From Cornus controversa (Eukaryota > Streptophyta > Magnoliopsida > Cornales > Cornaceae), in NCBI GenBank assembly GCA_026545225.1, contig CM048845.1, positions 59,524,033 through 59,588,032 on the forward strand: a stretch of 64,000 nucleotides of DNA. Direction: 5' to 3'. The translations under genes were made by a program, and so were the position numbers. The stretch's first letter is position 1. Each line of letters begins with the position of its first letter. This document shows positions 12,649 to 25,250 of the stretch, one piece after another. Below the pieces are notes generated by a model. It searched no databases. It was not told where the DNA came from and was given only the letters and a program-made list of their open reading frames with translations.

Positions 12649-13941
12649 GCCTTACATAAACACTTGCACTTTCATTACTTATATACCATCTCATGCAACC
12701 ACAAGACTCTATCACTTCCTCTCTCTCTCGTAGCTACTCCCTTCTCGAGCACAACTTCTATAAGCTCTGTACCCCAGTCCCACATTCAAGAGAGTATTGA
12801 ATTTATCTACTCGTATATGGAGGTTTACCAAGAGTGCTAGGATTTTGAGTCTCCATTGACTCCCTTGGAAGTGGCACAGCTTGCCACCCATTACTCCTTT
12901 CCTGATGAAGTTTATACTTGAACACCCACCAGTGCAGAAAGGGCATATTCCATTGTCGATGGAGAAACATGCTTCTATGAGAGTGCATTCACATGTGGCT
13001 TACGATTCTTGATTTTGGAGTTCATCAATGACCCACTTCAGGCCATCAACCTTTGTTCTTCTCAAATTACCCCAAATTCTTAGCGAATACTCCATAGTTC
13101 TGTGGAAACCTGTGGAAACGGATCACTTTCTGTGAATCAGTTCCTCTCCTGTTACACTATCACAAAGAATTCTGACTAACGCCACATTCATAATCGCCTG
13201 AGTGGGAAAAACTCATCAAAAGCCCTGGTGATCATTGATAATGGAACATGCATTAAAGGGTGCAAAGAATGATTTTTCTTTGTCTCAGGCTGATGGGAGT
13301 TTCCACCCTCAACATTTCTTGCTCCTGGACGGATGGTGAAATACTCCCAATATTTTCACGCTTGAGTTGGCCAGTATTACACACAAAGCATAAGGAATAC
13401 CCACACATTGATAGAATATAAGTACAAAATACAAGGACAAAAGAAGGAGAATAGGAAATGTCGAAAGGAAATTCTAAATAAGATAATAAATAATAATAAA
13501 TGCCGAACAACACAATTTGGAAATCCTGTAACTTAAGGGCCCATTAACCTAAAGTAATAAAGGTAAAATACTTGAGAACAACATCCCAAAATAATCCACA
13601 TCATAGACATAATTTTAAAAGAATTAAGTCCCAACCCTAAAGTCTGGTAAGGTTATATGGCTGCCATACTCTACGAACTCTACACTCTAACATTGAGGTG
13701 GAAACGGCCAGGAACCTAAAATATCAACAAAGTGGGTTATACCCACGAGCAAGTTCCCTCTACTACCACCCAATAGAGAAATGATAAACATACACTCTAG
13801 ATGAGGACAATAAAATATATAGATGTATATATCATTTTTTTTATTCAAACTCGTGTGCCAAAAACAAATCAATCTTACACAATATACCAACCCATCCGTT
13901 ATCACAATAAATGTAGAACAAGTTTTCTAATTTCAAATCAA
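12649..13941. other. Unassigned stretch
   Basis: No gene recognised. It contains a CT-rich tract (12718-12732) and only short open frames in conflicting orientations. Confidence 0.4.
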
Positions 13942-15157
13942 AGGCAATCCTAACATGCCTGAACACATACTAAGTAATTACTTTATTGGGTACGAGGCAA
14001 TCCTGACATTCCTTCATCCGTATTTAACAAATACCTTATTATGTATTAGGCAATCCTAACATGCCTCCACATATAATTTACAAATACCTTATTAGGTATT
14101 AGGCAATCGTGACATGCCTTCCCATAATCTTTAAAAACATAACACATCCTTAAAAGCATGAATAATAATGTATCTTGGAAACACACCCTTAACCACAAGC
14201 ATAAATTAAAACATATAAATCAAACGAAAAAATACCATTCATTATCCAGACATAGAGCAACAAATATTAAACCACCAACTTGTATACACTGTTACTATCC
14301 AAAGCAAATAAAAACTATATATTCAGCCGCATATATATATGTAATTGCAAAGAAAATTAAATACAAAACATCCAAACCTTAAAAGCCTATTTTATATTTA
14401 TTTGTATATTTTTTTCTTAGTGTTAACTATAAATTAATGTAACTAAGTCTAAGTTGAATCTATGATTCCATGCATATTCTGCCTTGAAAAGGCTAATTTG
14501 ATTTTTCAGAAATTTTTAGGCATTTACCAGAATTTTAAAAAATTAATTTTCCAATTTTTCTACAGTTTAGAATGTTTTAAATTTAAAATAAAATACTTTT
14601 AATTATGGAACTGGGCCAAAACTGGTCCTAGAGGTTAGGCTCGGCGAGTGGGACTAGACAAACCTTTTTTCGGTCCCGACCACCAGAACAATGCTCACGC
14701 ACCCCTATGCGCTGGCAGTGCGAGTGGGCTTTGCATGCACTGTTCATCTTCCCTTTCAGCACATAGCCCCTGTACTTGGCAGCGCACACAATCTTCTTCT
14801 GCCCACTTTGCGGCCTCCTTCCAACCACCATACCACCTCAAATCGACCCAAATTTCACACCAATAATCTCCTCTTCATCGAATCTTTCAATTGCTATAAG
14901 AATCTCCTCCATCCATGGCCTAAATCAAGAATCCCAATTTCAAGTTTCTAAAATTCTTCCTTTAAAACTCTAAATGTCATTAAATTTCACAACAACCTAC
15001 ACACTGATGATCAAGGATTATTCAAAAGAGTCAGTCCAATGCATTAATCAGATTAGAATCCATCAAAAACATTGACTCATTTGTTCATACATAAAATAAA
15101 CAATTTAAACAAATGAAAAACCAAAATTAAATAACCTCAAAATTATGGGGTATTACA
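13930..15157 (-). mobile_element. Probable Ty3-type LTR remnant, minus strand
   Basis: Read on the minus strand it starts TGTAATACCCC at 15157, the usual start of plant Ty3 LTRs. It carries the 53-bp tandem repeat. No second LTR, primer site or coding domain could be found. The frames at 14628-14973 on both strands overlap and conflict and are not supported as genes. The distal end is a guess. Confidence 0.4.
13942..14153. repeat. 53-bp tandem repeat, 4 units
   Basis: Units start at 13942, 13995, 14048 and 14101, an exact 53-bp period. Each starts AGGCAATC followed by a variable base and (A/G)ACAT(G/T)CC, and the first three end in a stretch like TACCTTATTA(G/T)GTATT. On the minus strand the repeat core reads GGCATGTTAGGATTGCC, a near-palindrome. 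It lies inside the probable LTR that starts at 15157 on the minus strand. Confidence 0.85.
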
Positions 15158-15533
15158 GACGGTGACGTTTCTGGTAATATCTAAATGCCCTACTTTACAC
15201 TCGCCCCTTTTACTTTGCATACATAAGCTAACTGTGCCCATTCTTAAATTTAGTTGTGAGGCCTAAACTGGGCATGATAGACCTGGAAGTAGAGAGGCTG
15301 GAGAAAGTGTACGCCCACCTAGTAAGGGACACCCTCATCCTAACCTTGGATAAGGGGCTAGGCATACTGGGCTTCGAAGTTTGTCCCATGGAAACAAGGG
15401 GTATTGTATCTTTATCCTCATTATTGTTTTCATGTTCTAAGGGTATTGCTTGCCTCTTAATGAATTTCATTTTTTTTCTTTCTAACATATAGGCTTTGCC
15501 TGTAGGAAAATCGACAGAGGCATCATTGCCAGG
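15158..15533 (+). other. Unassigned segment next to element A; possible exon-intron structure
   Basis: The frame at 15256-15411 gives a charged peptide (RPKLGMIDLEVERLEKVYAH) with fairly normal coding composition. After ACAAGG it meets a GTATTG donor-like site, then a T-rich stretch ending TTTCTAACATATAG, which looks like an acceptor. I do not recognise the protein. It could be a scrap of a host gene or of an older element interrupted by element A at 15534. Confidence 0.3.
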
Positions 15534-16323
15534 TGATGTGGCTAAACTTGAATTATATTGTAAGCTTATTTTTGCCCCTTTATCAAAATATAATTTAACC
15601 ACTCGCAAGAGCACGAATCTTTGTAGATACGGTTTTATATAGAGGGTATCGATCCCACGAGGACTTGTCGTAATTGTCTTAAAGAAAGATTACTTCCACT
15701 TTAATCCTAAAAATAAGGTTTTACGTTTCGTTTACAAAACTATTGCATGAATGTAATAACAATAAATTTAAAGAATACAAGTTGGGAGAGAGAACTAGGG
15801 GTGGTTTCCACCACTAGCCATTCACATGTTCATAAGTGTAGAAAGCTTGGGATTCATAAATTAAATGCCTAACAATGTCATTAGGCTTGTGACCTCAATG
15901 ACATATCAAAAGATTAATGTGAGCACCAACCTATCATAATCCATCCTCAACAAGCATAGTTCTTCAACCTAACTAATTACCCTACTTTCTAAGTGAACCT
16001 ACATGCATCCAAACTACCTTATCTTGGCATGGTTTATACAAGCAAGCACACCACATACATTTAAAGTACCATTACTTAGCCATCATTTGCCCTTCTTGTG
16101 GAAGAAACAAATGTTGTGCATTCACAAGATAGATTCTACTCTAAGACAAGAATAAAACTAAAATCAAATGAATATATAAAAGAGATGTATTAGTGTACAT
16201 GGTCACTAGGCTAAATAATCAACATTTAAGAACAAATCCCAAAATGCTACAACAATGAACAAGTTTACATGGCTAGGGGCTTCAACAACACCCTAGTATA
16301 GAAGTTAGTTGCTCATGGCTGCC
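15534..16323 (-). repeat. 3' LTR of element A, first piece
   Basis: Matches 37437-38217. It begins TGATGTGGCTAAACTTG and is interrupted at 16323 by element B. The last five bases, CTGCC (16319-16323), are repeated after B at 26759-26763. Confidence 0.9.
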
Positions 16324-17829
16324 TGATTCGTGTGTGAGTGTGACTCAAAAATATATCAATTAAAAATTTCCACACTTCGCAATAGAACGAATTCCTTGCA
16401 GAATAGGGCTATCGAAAGGAATGGGTATCGTACCTCAGGGATTATGTTCTGATGAGTTGGAACACAGAACTAATTCTAATTAAATTTATAAGAAAAAAAT
16501 TCTGATTTTTAACTAATTAAAAAGATAAAATAAAATAAATCAAAAGTAAACAGATAATGAAGATAATAAGAGAGAAACCTAGGGTGTTTGACTTCACCAC
16601 TAACTCCACAATCAATGGTCAATTGAATCAACTATAGGGGAATTACATCATGCATAAGTGGTGTCGGTGGCTACAAGCTCACCTTCATCCGTCAAGAAGA
16701 TAACATATGATTAAGGCTAAGCCATGGACTATCTTCGATTGGCATGGGCCATCTGCCTAACTACTCTAATCTAGGGTGCAGTATGGTTTATCTTCTCTAG
16801 GCATAATTCATCAAAGCTCATAACAATATATTCAGTGATTACCATTGTGTAATAATCTCTCTCATGATCACAGAAAACAAAAGAGATTGAGTTCAATAAC
16901 AACAACTAAATATCTAAGACAAGATAAGAAATCATTGAGATTGAATTTACAAGACTTTTATTGCTCAATTCATTAATAAGAATCCTCACAATTACACAAT
17001 CTATGCATGCATATAAAGGTCCCCAATAATTAAAACAATCAAACCATTGATGCTTTGTTAGGGCTACATCAAAACCCTAGTGGATGAACTAGCCGCTCAT
17101 GGTAGAAGAAGAAGCTTCAACTGTTGAGGAAGAAGACATCATCTTTCTGAATTACGCGTATGACTTCGTTCTCCAATGGCTCTGCAATATGTTTCTGTTC
17201 TCTTCAGCCCTCTCAGACTCTCCAATCTCTGTGTAAGCTCTCACTCTTTAGCCTCCAAGTCTTCCTTTTATTCCCCAAGAGAATTCACCAAAGTCCTAAT
17301 CCAATTAGGAATTAATTAGGGTTTCCCGCAGCACTAATCAGGTGGGTTTTTCCTGCTGACTTCGGCCCAACTTTTGACCCACTAGAAGTCCGATTCACGG
17401 AATTTTCGTGAAATACAAAAGTGTGCAGAATCAAATTTCGTTCAACCTTACACGAAAATAATGTCAATTTGAGTCTCGGAAATAAGACTTGTGGTCCGTT
17501 TTCCAAAACGGGATTAAGACTGCATTATGCGCAGATTTGGGCTTCAGGCCCGAAACCTTCTTAAGCAGCTGTAATTCTCTTGGACCTCTTTCTTGTGCTG
17601 ATTTGAGTTGAAATAAATGGTTGAGTGAATCTCCTTGATGTAGGCTTCATCTCACCATCTTGGATGTCTTCTTTAAAAGCCCAAAATCACGGTTTTAACT
17701 GAAATAATTATTAAGGCCCTGAAAATACAGAAAACACTAAAACAAAGTAAAATCACAAAATAATCTATCACTAAGAGAATAAAATACATAAGTTAAGAGG
17801 CTAGAATGCGTAACATTCAACGCCTATCA
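16324..17829 (-). repeat. 3' LTR of element B
   Basis: 1506 bp, about 99% identical to 25251-26758. It is bordered inside by the polypurine tract at 17830-17843 and outside by CTGCC. Confidence 0.92.
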
Positions 17830-17866
17830 CACCCCCAAACTTACATATTGCTAGTCCCTTAGCAAT
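17830..17866 (-). other. Polypurine tract and hairpin of element B
   Basis: On the minus strand, TAAGTTTGGGGGTG directly precedes the 3' LTR. Just inside it is a perfect hairpin, ATTGCTA-gtccct-TAGCAAT (17847-17866). Element A has the same pair at 27360-27396. Confidence 0.8.
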
Positions 17867-19037
17867 AGAATAAAACAAAACTAAAATAAAGAAACTACTA
17901 AACATTAACTAAACTACCTAACTCCACTTTCGTGGGAGAAACGATTGCATTTAGCATATGCAACAAGCCTTTAAACCCCTAGGTTCCCCCTAGTGGACGA
18001 GTATAGTCTCGTGAGGGTTTCCAGAAATGTTACCCACAAACATTCAAAATTCTGTTTCAACATTAATCCAAGAAGAAGATTACAATACATAGTTACAAAC
18101 TTGCATTCAAGATTACAATACATAGTTACAAACGTGCTTCCTGAGGCATAGAGGCCCGGTTACTCATGAAAAAGATCAAATTGATTTGCTTATTCATCAC
18201 TTTTTTCTTTTCTTTTTTTTTTCTTTTTTCATTGAAGTCAAGTAAAACACATCATCGGTACTCATTCTCAAGAGATACTAATTAATATCAAGCATATGTA
18301 ACTCAATAACTCAAAACATAGGTTTATACCCCACAAGATTATGCTAGTGTGTTTGTGCATGTAAGGAAACTAAAATTAATCACTTCAAAACATGTTATTG
18401 CAAACCATGATTAAAATCACTTAATTTAAATCACAGTTTTCAAAATTTTAAAACATACTCAAAAATTGCAAGTTATGCACCTACATAAGGTATTAATCCT
18501 TTGAATCATGTCAAAACATACTATCTAAAAATAAAACAAAATAAAATAAAAAACAAACTAAGAAAATAAAATAAATAAAAATCCTAATACAAGAAGAATT
18601 TCACAAATTTTCCCCATATGCAATAAAGCACAAAAATAGGCATCGCCTCACCCCCAAACTTAAACTGTACATTGTCCTCAATGTACACCCAATCAAAGCA
18701 TAGAGAAGGGTAAGAACGATATTACCAGGATCATGGAGTAGTGGAAAGAAAATAGAGTACATCACGAGCACGAAGGCAATGCAAGCACACCCCCAAACTT
18801 GGATGTTTCAATCTGTCAAAACAAACCACTATACCCCAAAGATCAAGTGAAAATAGTATGGGTGAAAATAAATATGAAAGAGAAAAATCCCAAAAAAAAA
18901 AAATAATAAAATATAAAATATTTTTTTTCATTTTTCAATTTTTTTGTTCATAATAAAAATCTAACTACAAAAAGAGAAATAAAAAGAAAAATAAAAACTA
19001 AAAATAAAATAATATACAACAGATGGTTACCTTCCTA
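17844..19037 (-). other. 3' non-coding region of element B
   Basis: AT-rich region with no supported gene. It carries polypurine-tract-like sequences at 18649-18662 and 18788-18800 besides the true tract at 17830-17843, and T-rich or A-rich runs at 18180-18240 and 18890-18990. Confidence 0.6.
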
Positions 19038-20261
19038 TCAAGGATGTGGTGGTGACTGAGCATCTGGATCTAAGTTTGCTTGGCGCATCAGTGCACGCAT
19101 CATCCTCCTCATCTCTAGTTGCTCTTGGCGAGTGTCACGAAAGTGATCCGCCATCTCTGCTCTCATTGCACCAAACTGTGTGGAGACCTCTGTCTGTAAG
19201 GTGCCAAACTGGGCTGTCAACCCAGCAATCTGCCCTTCTAAGTATTGATAATCATGGCCACCAGCCTGTGCATGCACTTCCTCTTCCTCTGCCTCCATCT
19301 CCTCTGGATCGTCCACCGGTGGTGGTACATCTACATGCTCTCCTCCTTGGGCCAACCGAGATACCTCCCCAGGCGCCGCTATGACTCTCTGGTGCATATG
19401 AGATCGACTCAAGTTCCAGTCATGCGTGCCATAATGAAGGTCATGTGGAAAGGCAAGCTCGTCCTCGTGGACTGCATACCCCTGTGATACAAGCAACTGG
19501 TGAATAATAGTAGGGAATGGAAACTCCCAGTCACTTGCACTGTCTGGTACCTTGGCCACAACCTTGGAATAGAATTTCTCCATCTGGCCCCAGACAATCT
19601 GTGGGAATGACAGCCAATGCCCAAAATGTATGGCATATAAGGCTCTGAGGAACTCTTGACGTCTTTCGGTTTTATGTCCAATTGGACATACATTCTTGAG
19701 TAGCACAGCGTCAAGGAACCATAAATGATTTGGCATTGAAGACTTTGAAGCTGCATTCCTTTTCGGCCCAGAAAATTGGTTGGCACACAATCGTGCAACC
19801 ACATTGCCCACCGACAACTCGTCGGGTAGAGGAGTATAGATATGAGATAAATTAGCTGGGCATTCATGAGGACAACCCATGGCAATGGCAATGGATGACA
19901 TGTCCACTCAAACTATTGTTCCATCTACGGAAGAAGTAAGCACATCCCGCTCATCAGGTTTCGGCATCAAGTTTTGATAAAATACCTTGACAAGCCTCGG
20001 GTAAATAGTAGATGAGAGTGGAACAAAAATGGATGCCGACCGACGACAACGGATGTCGGAAATCCCCCATCGTGTCTCGGGAAACATGCTATACAGTTCG
20101 GCTATGTCAAACGTTGTTTCATAGTTCAACGCCCTTGGATGCCATCTCTCTTGAATACCGTCTCGGCGAGATCGTGAAGAACCTGTGGTCGGATCATTCC
20201 TCGCTCGGCGAGGATTACGTGAACTTGAAGCATCTTGGTGACTTGCTCTCTTTGGTGCCAT
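19038..20261 (-). pseudogene. 3' ORF of element B (envelope-position ORF)
   Basis: Starts MAPKRASHQDASSSRNPRRA, a basic Ser/Arg-rich leader, then YPRLVKVFYQNLMPKPDERD. The second part (19907-19038) has NHLWFLDAVLLKNVCPIGHK, an acidic stretch, and a likely coiled coil (QFGTLQTEVSTQFGAMRAEM). The layout matches the 3' ORF of element A and the putative plant transposon protein domain. No membrane segment or signal peptide was seen, so an envelope function is not supported. Confidence 0.65.
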
Positions 20262-20699
20262 AGAAGTAGAAAAAGTGTAATTGAGGAATTAAATCGAACA
20301 CTTGGTGTGCACAATTCTTTTGTAACCTTCAACCTCCTTTTTCCGCCAATTTTTCCACCCAAATCGAACAAGTAATTGCACCAAATTGATCCCCCAAACT
20401 TGGTCTTCAAAAGCCCTCAAAAAGATTTGAACAATTTCTTCAAGGAAAAACTTCACTTACTTCGATGTTGAACTTGAAAAAGAGTGAGCTTCCTTTGAGA
20501 ACTAGTGATTTTTGATCCACTTTGATGTTGAAGTTGATGTTGATCAATGTTGAATCCTTGTATAATAATCACTAATTGAAGAAATTATTTTTCCGGATGA
20601 TATAGGACTTGAATTGGAGTTCAAAGAGGCTTAGGATGCAAGTAGTAGCAACATAGGAGGATAAGGAAGCTTTAAATACCAAAACAATTCGGGCAGCCC

Positions 20700-20915
20700 A
20701 CATTTTTTCCTTGGGCGATCGATCCCCCCAAGGATGGGCGATCGATCGCCCACCTGGTGGGGCTGATCTTCAAGAAATTTCATGGGGCGATCGATCCCCC
20801 TTCTCTGGGGCGATCGATCCCCCTTCTGAAGGCCTGTTTGACCCTCCATCGCCCAAGGTCGACCGAGACTTGATATTTTTGAGTCTCCATCGCCCAAGGT
20901 CGACCGAGAGCACGA
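20700..20915. repeat. Palindrome array inside element B
   Basis: Four copies of GGGCGATCGATC(C/G)CCC (at about 20713, 20737, 20785, 20810), then two copies of a 23-bp unit, CCATCGCCCAAGGTCGACCG with its continuation (at about 20847 and 20887). The array lies between pol and the 3' ORF, the same place as the array in element A, but with a different palindrome. Confidence 0.85.
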
Positions 20916-21262
20916 TTTTTCACCCGTCTTGAGTCCAAATACCTCGGTACACCTCTTGGCATCCTCCGGAAGTAACTTATACATCAAAAACTCAAAGAAA
21001 AAACATTAAAACGCAACTAGAATTGAAGAAAAACTTAAGAAAACTAAAACCACAAATTAAAATTAAAGAAAACTAAAGGAAATAAAGTATAGAAATACAT
21101 ACAAAACCTACTATTTAACGTCCGTAGGAGACGATTGACTCTCCGAAGGGATTAAGTCGGATAGACGGGATCCGTCAAGTCGACGGACTCCACGTCTCTT
21201 CTTGGCACACATCCTTCCACACAATGTTTCAACCTTTGGCCATTAACTTTCATCAAAGTAGT

Positions 21263-22057
21263 TTAAAACAATTGCTCATCCGGGAATGAGTCTCGAATAG
21301 GTAATGCACCGAATACCGGCTCAGACTCGATTCGAGATAAATGATCCGCTACCACATTCTCCGTCCCCTTTTTGTCTTTTATTTCCAAATCAAATTCTTG
21401 CAGCAATAAAATCCACCGAATAAGACGCGGTTTGGTTTCTTTCTTTGCCAATAAGTGTCTCAATACTGCATGATCAGAGTAGACAACCACCTTGGACCCC
21501 AATAAATAAGAACAAAATTTGTCCAAGGCAAACACTACAGCTAGAAGCTCTTTCTCTGTGGTTGTATAATTGAGTTGGGCATCAGAGAGAGTCTTACTAG
21601 CATAGTAGATGACATGTGGTCGTTTCTCTTCTCTCTGTCCCAACACGGCTCCTACTGCATAATCAGAGGCATCACACATGATTTCAAAAGGTATAGCCCA
21701 TTTTGGAGACTGCATAATTGGTGCAGAGGATAACAGAGATCGAAGCTTTTCAAAAGCTTTCACACAATCTTCATCAAAGATAAAGGGAACATCTTTAGAT
21801 AACAAATGGCATAATGGTCGAGCTACTTTACTGAAATCCTTGATGAATCTTCTATAGAACCCGGCATGGCCTAAGAAAGATCGAACTTGCCTTACCGAAG
21901 TTGGATGAGGCAAAGTTGCAATTAGGTCGATCTTTGCTTTATCAACTTCAATGCCCCTCTCTGAAACAATATGGCCCAATACAATACCCTCTTTCACCAT
22001 AAAATGGCTCTTCTCCCAACTAAGTACCAGATTCCGTTCTCGACACCTCAAGCACAA
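21263..22057 (-). pseudogene. RNase H region of element B
   Basis: It contains [57 protein letters not shown] and [20 protein letters not shown], the connection and RNase H motifs of Ty3 elements. Closely similar to the same region of element A. Confidence 0.88.
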
Positions 22058-22664
22058 GTGATAAATTGCTCAAACAATGTTCAAAAGATGATCCAAAAAC
22101 AGAGAAATCATCCATAAACACCTCCAAGAATTTTTCCACCATGTCAGAAAAGATGGCCATCATACACCTTTGGAATGTAGCCGGAGCATTACATAATCCA
22201 AAAGGCATACGACGATACGCAAAAGTACCAAAGGGACAAGTGAAAGTGGTCTTCTCTTGATCTTCTGGATCCATAGCTACTTGGTTATAACCAGAGTAGC
22301 CATCCAGAAAACAATAATAGCTCTGACCAGCTAACCTTTCAAGTATTTGATCAATGAATGGAAGAGGGAAGTGATCCTTCCTTGTCATAGAATTGAGCTT
22401 TCTGTAATCAATGCAAACTCGCCAACCTGTGGTAGTACGTTGTGGAACAAGCTCTCCCATGGAGTTAGGGACAATGGTAAGACCAGATTTCTTTGGAACC
22501 ACTTGTGTCGGACTCACCCATGTGCTGTCAGAAATTGGATAAATGATTCCTGCATCAAGTAACTTGACAACCTCTTTCTTTACCACCTCCTTCATGTTGG
22601 GGTTCAACCGCCTCTGTGCCTCTCTGGTTGGCTTACATCCTTCTTCCAAATGGATTTTGTGCAT
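22020..22664 (-). pseudogene. Reverse transcriptase region of element B
   Basis: Motifs in order: WVSPTQVVPKKSG, RVCIDYRKLNSMTRKDHFPL, CFLDGYSGYNQVAM, PFGTFAYRRMPFGLCNAPAT and VFMDDFSVFG, where MDD is the catalytic YxDD equivalent of the clade. Confidence 0.88.
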
Positions 22665-23099
22665 GCAAACTGAGGGATCAATGCCCTTAAGATCAGCAAC
22701 ACTCCATCCAATTGCTTCCTGATGTTGGTATAAAACCTCTACTAAGCTCTTCTCTTGAATTTCTATCAGATCAGAGGCAATTATAACAGGAAGAGTTTTC
22801 TATGCCCCCAAGAATACATACTTCAATTTGTCAGGCAAAGGCTTCAACTCTAATTCTGGAGGGGACTCCAATGAAGGCACTAAGGGAGTGCTAGAGAGAA
22901 AAGGTAGTGGCTCAATTGGAATTCTCCATGGTGGAGTATTCTGAATAGCATCCACTTCAAGCATAGCATGCACTTCTTCACACAAGCCTTCATCATTAAT
23001 GTTCTCAAAGTCATAAAAAGACTTACATACCTCCAGGGAGTTTCGAGATATAGAGGATGAGACAAATTCCTCCACACATTCATCAATATCATCCATGCA

Positions 23100-23530
23100 G
23101 AACACATCACTCTGATCTGGAGGGTGTTGGATAGCATTGAACACATTAAGCTTAACCTTCATGTTGCCAAAGGAAATATCCATGATCCCTGACCTACAAT
23201 TTATGCAAGCATCAGCAGTAGCTAAGAAAGGTCGACCAAGGATCACATGAATGTGCCTCTTCGGATTGTGAACCGGCTCAGTGTCAAGTACAATGAAATC
23301 AACAGGAAAGTAGAACTTGTCCACTTTAATGAGCACATCTTCTATGATTCCTCGGGGTTGCTTTGTTGATCAGTCTGCAAATTATAATACCACCGAGGTA
23401 GGCTTCAATTCTCCCAAGCCCAATTGTAAGTAAACTGAATAGGGTAGCAAATTCACACTTATACCCAAATCAAGAAGAGCTTTATCCACATGGTGCTCCC
23501 CAATAATGCATGAGATAGTTGGAGCACCAG
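23100..23530 (-). pseudogene. Aspartic protease region of element B
   Basis: The blocks ALLDLGISVNLLPYSVYLQL, VDKFYFPVDFIVLDTEPV and VILGRPFLATADACINC are the Athila-type retropepsin. It is closely related to the protease of element A. Confidence 0.8.
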
Positions 23531-23539
23531 GATCTTTGT

Positions 23540-25107
23540 ACTTGGGAGGAGTACATTGCTGAATTATTGAACTCACTTGTTGTGGAAGCATTACTTTCTT
23601 TGGCACATGGCTTTTAGAACGCCTTTTCTGAGTGCACAAGTCCTTCAAAAATTTTGCATAAGGAGGAATTTGCTTGATGGCATCAAGGAGTGGCAAATTA
23701 ATCTTCACTTGGCGAAACACCTCCATCATGTCATGCAGCTTGTCCCCTTGCTTCCCCAATTTGGATGCTTCAAGAAAACGTTGTGGGAAAGGAGCCTTGG
23801 GCTCATAGGGAATTTCAGCACTTGGACTTGTGATCACTTTTTCTTCTTCTTTCTTTTCACCCACCTTATTGTCAATTATTTTCCCACTTCTCAAAGTGGT
23901 AATGGCTTGAACTTGCTCATGGTGTGGGTTGCTTGTGGAAGCTTGCATCTCTCTTGGATTAGCAATTGGTTGACTAGGGAGCTTCCCTTCTTCTCTTCTA
24001 CTTAATGAAGTAGCAAGCTGTCCAAACTGAGATTCCAGTTTGGCAATGGATTGAGAATGCGAGTGCACTAGCTGAACTGTAGATTGTACTGTTGCTGCAG
24101 TAGCTTGCACTGTCTCTATAAGAGAATCAAGCTTGTCAAATTTAGACAAGGTAAGAGTCAGCTTGTCTTCAATAGCAGAAATTCTTTGGGCCATAGGACT
24201 TTGTGTTTGATATTGCTGTTGAGGCACAAAAGTCCTAGGTTGATATGATGGTTGCATTGCTGCCCCTTGGTTACTGTAAGAAAAACCAAGATGATTCCTC
24301 CATGTGGGATTGTAAGTATTACCTCGTGGAGGATTCATTGGTCCAGTGAAAGTGGCTTGAACTTGCTCATGTTGAATATCAGAAAATTGCCCCATTGAAG
24401 GACAATTGCTCACATTATGCATAGGACTAGAGCAAAATTCACAAGGGCCTAGCAATGAAGAATTTGAAGCAGAAGGAGTTTGATTGGCAGCCATAATTGC
24501 TGCTACCTTCTGTGCAATTAAATCAATATCAGTTGGCATAGCTTCTGAAGCACCAACCTCAAAAATTCCATCAGCCTTCCTGGTAGTGGCAGGTCTGCTA
24601 GAACGAGTAGAAGACACATGTTGTAGAGAGTTGTCACTAAGATTTTCAAATAAGGTCCATGCCTCTTCTTCACTCTTCAACATAAAAGTACCTCCACATG
24701 ACGCATCAACCATCTGTCTGTTGGCTTCTGTGAGCCCTTCATGAAAACTCTGCACTAGTTGCCACTTAGGAACTTGATGATGGGGACACTTCCTAAGAAG
24801 GTCCTTGAATCTTTCCCATGTCTCATAAAATTGTTCCCCCTCATGTTGGGAGAAACCAGTGATAGCACGTCTGAAAACCTGCTGGCGAGGTATATGTCTC
24901 AGGAACATAGTAGTCCCTAAGCAATCTAGCTCTTTCTCCATCAGCATTAGGAACAAGGTTATTATTCCTCTCTTCTGCCATGTTTTCAATTATTTCTTCC
25001 TCTTGCACAATGGTATCAACAGGGATGTTCCTCTGTTGTCTAAGAGTACGTTCAGGCTCAGGATCAAGAGGTATCAAAGGATCAGCCACAGAACGACGAC
25101 CTTGCAT
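23540..25107 (-). pseudogene. gag region of element B
   Basis: It starts MQGRRSVADPLIPLDPEPER, close to the start of the A gag. It continues through RRAITGFSQHEGEQFYETWE and KCPHHQVPKWQLVQSFHEGL, a capsid-type region shared with A. A zinc knuckle, Cys-x2-Cys-x4-His-x4-Cys (CEFCSSPMHNVSNC), lies near 24380-24425. Downstream are a Gln-rich stretch and a predicted coiled coil (RISAIEDKLTLTLSKFDKLD). Confidence 0.8.
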
Positions 25108-25229
25108 ATATTACTAAAAGCACCTGAAAAGAAAACAAAAACAAAATTAAAAATAAAATATAAAAATTTCCTAAACTAAAAATCCAATTAAAACTAATTC
25201 TGTAAAATCCAATCAATCAAATAGATAAT

Positions 25230-25246
25230 CCCCGGCAACGGCGCCA
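25230..25246 (-). other. Primer binding site of element B (tRNA-Asp)
   Basis: The minus strand reads TGGCGCCGTTGCCGGGG, a full 17-base complement of the plant tRNA-Asp 3' end as I remember it, including CCA. This is the usual Athila primer. Confidence 0.88.
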
Positions 25247-25250
25247 AAAA

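Noticed and set aside
11936-14153. CRISPR-like array
   Set aside because: Repeat units are contiguous and diverged with no unique spacers, and the DNA is from a plant nucleus.
14628-14973. Overlapping frames on both strands
   Set aside because: Conflicting frames in a probable LTR with no recognisable domain.
19046-19487. Plus-strand frames opposite the 3' ORF of element B
   Set aside because: Shadows of the minus-strand 3' ORF; the same holds for the plus-strand frames at 29391-30412 and 23577-24744.
19038-20261. True envelope gene in the 3' ORF of element B
   Set aside because: No signal peptide or membrane segment was seen; position alone does not support an envelope function.
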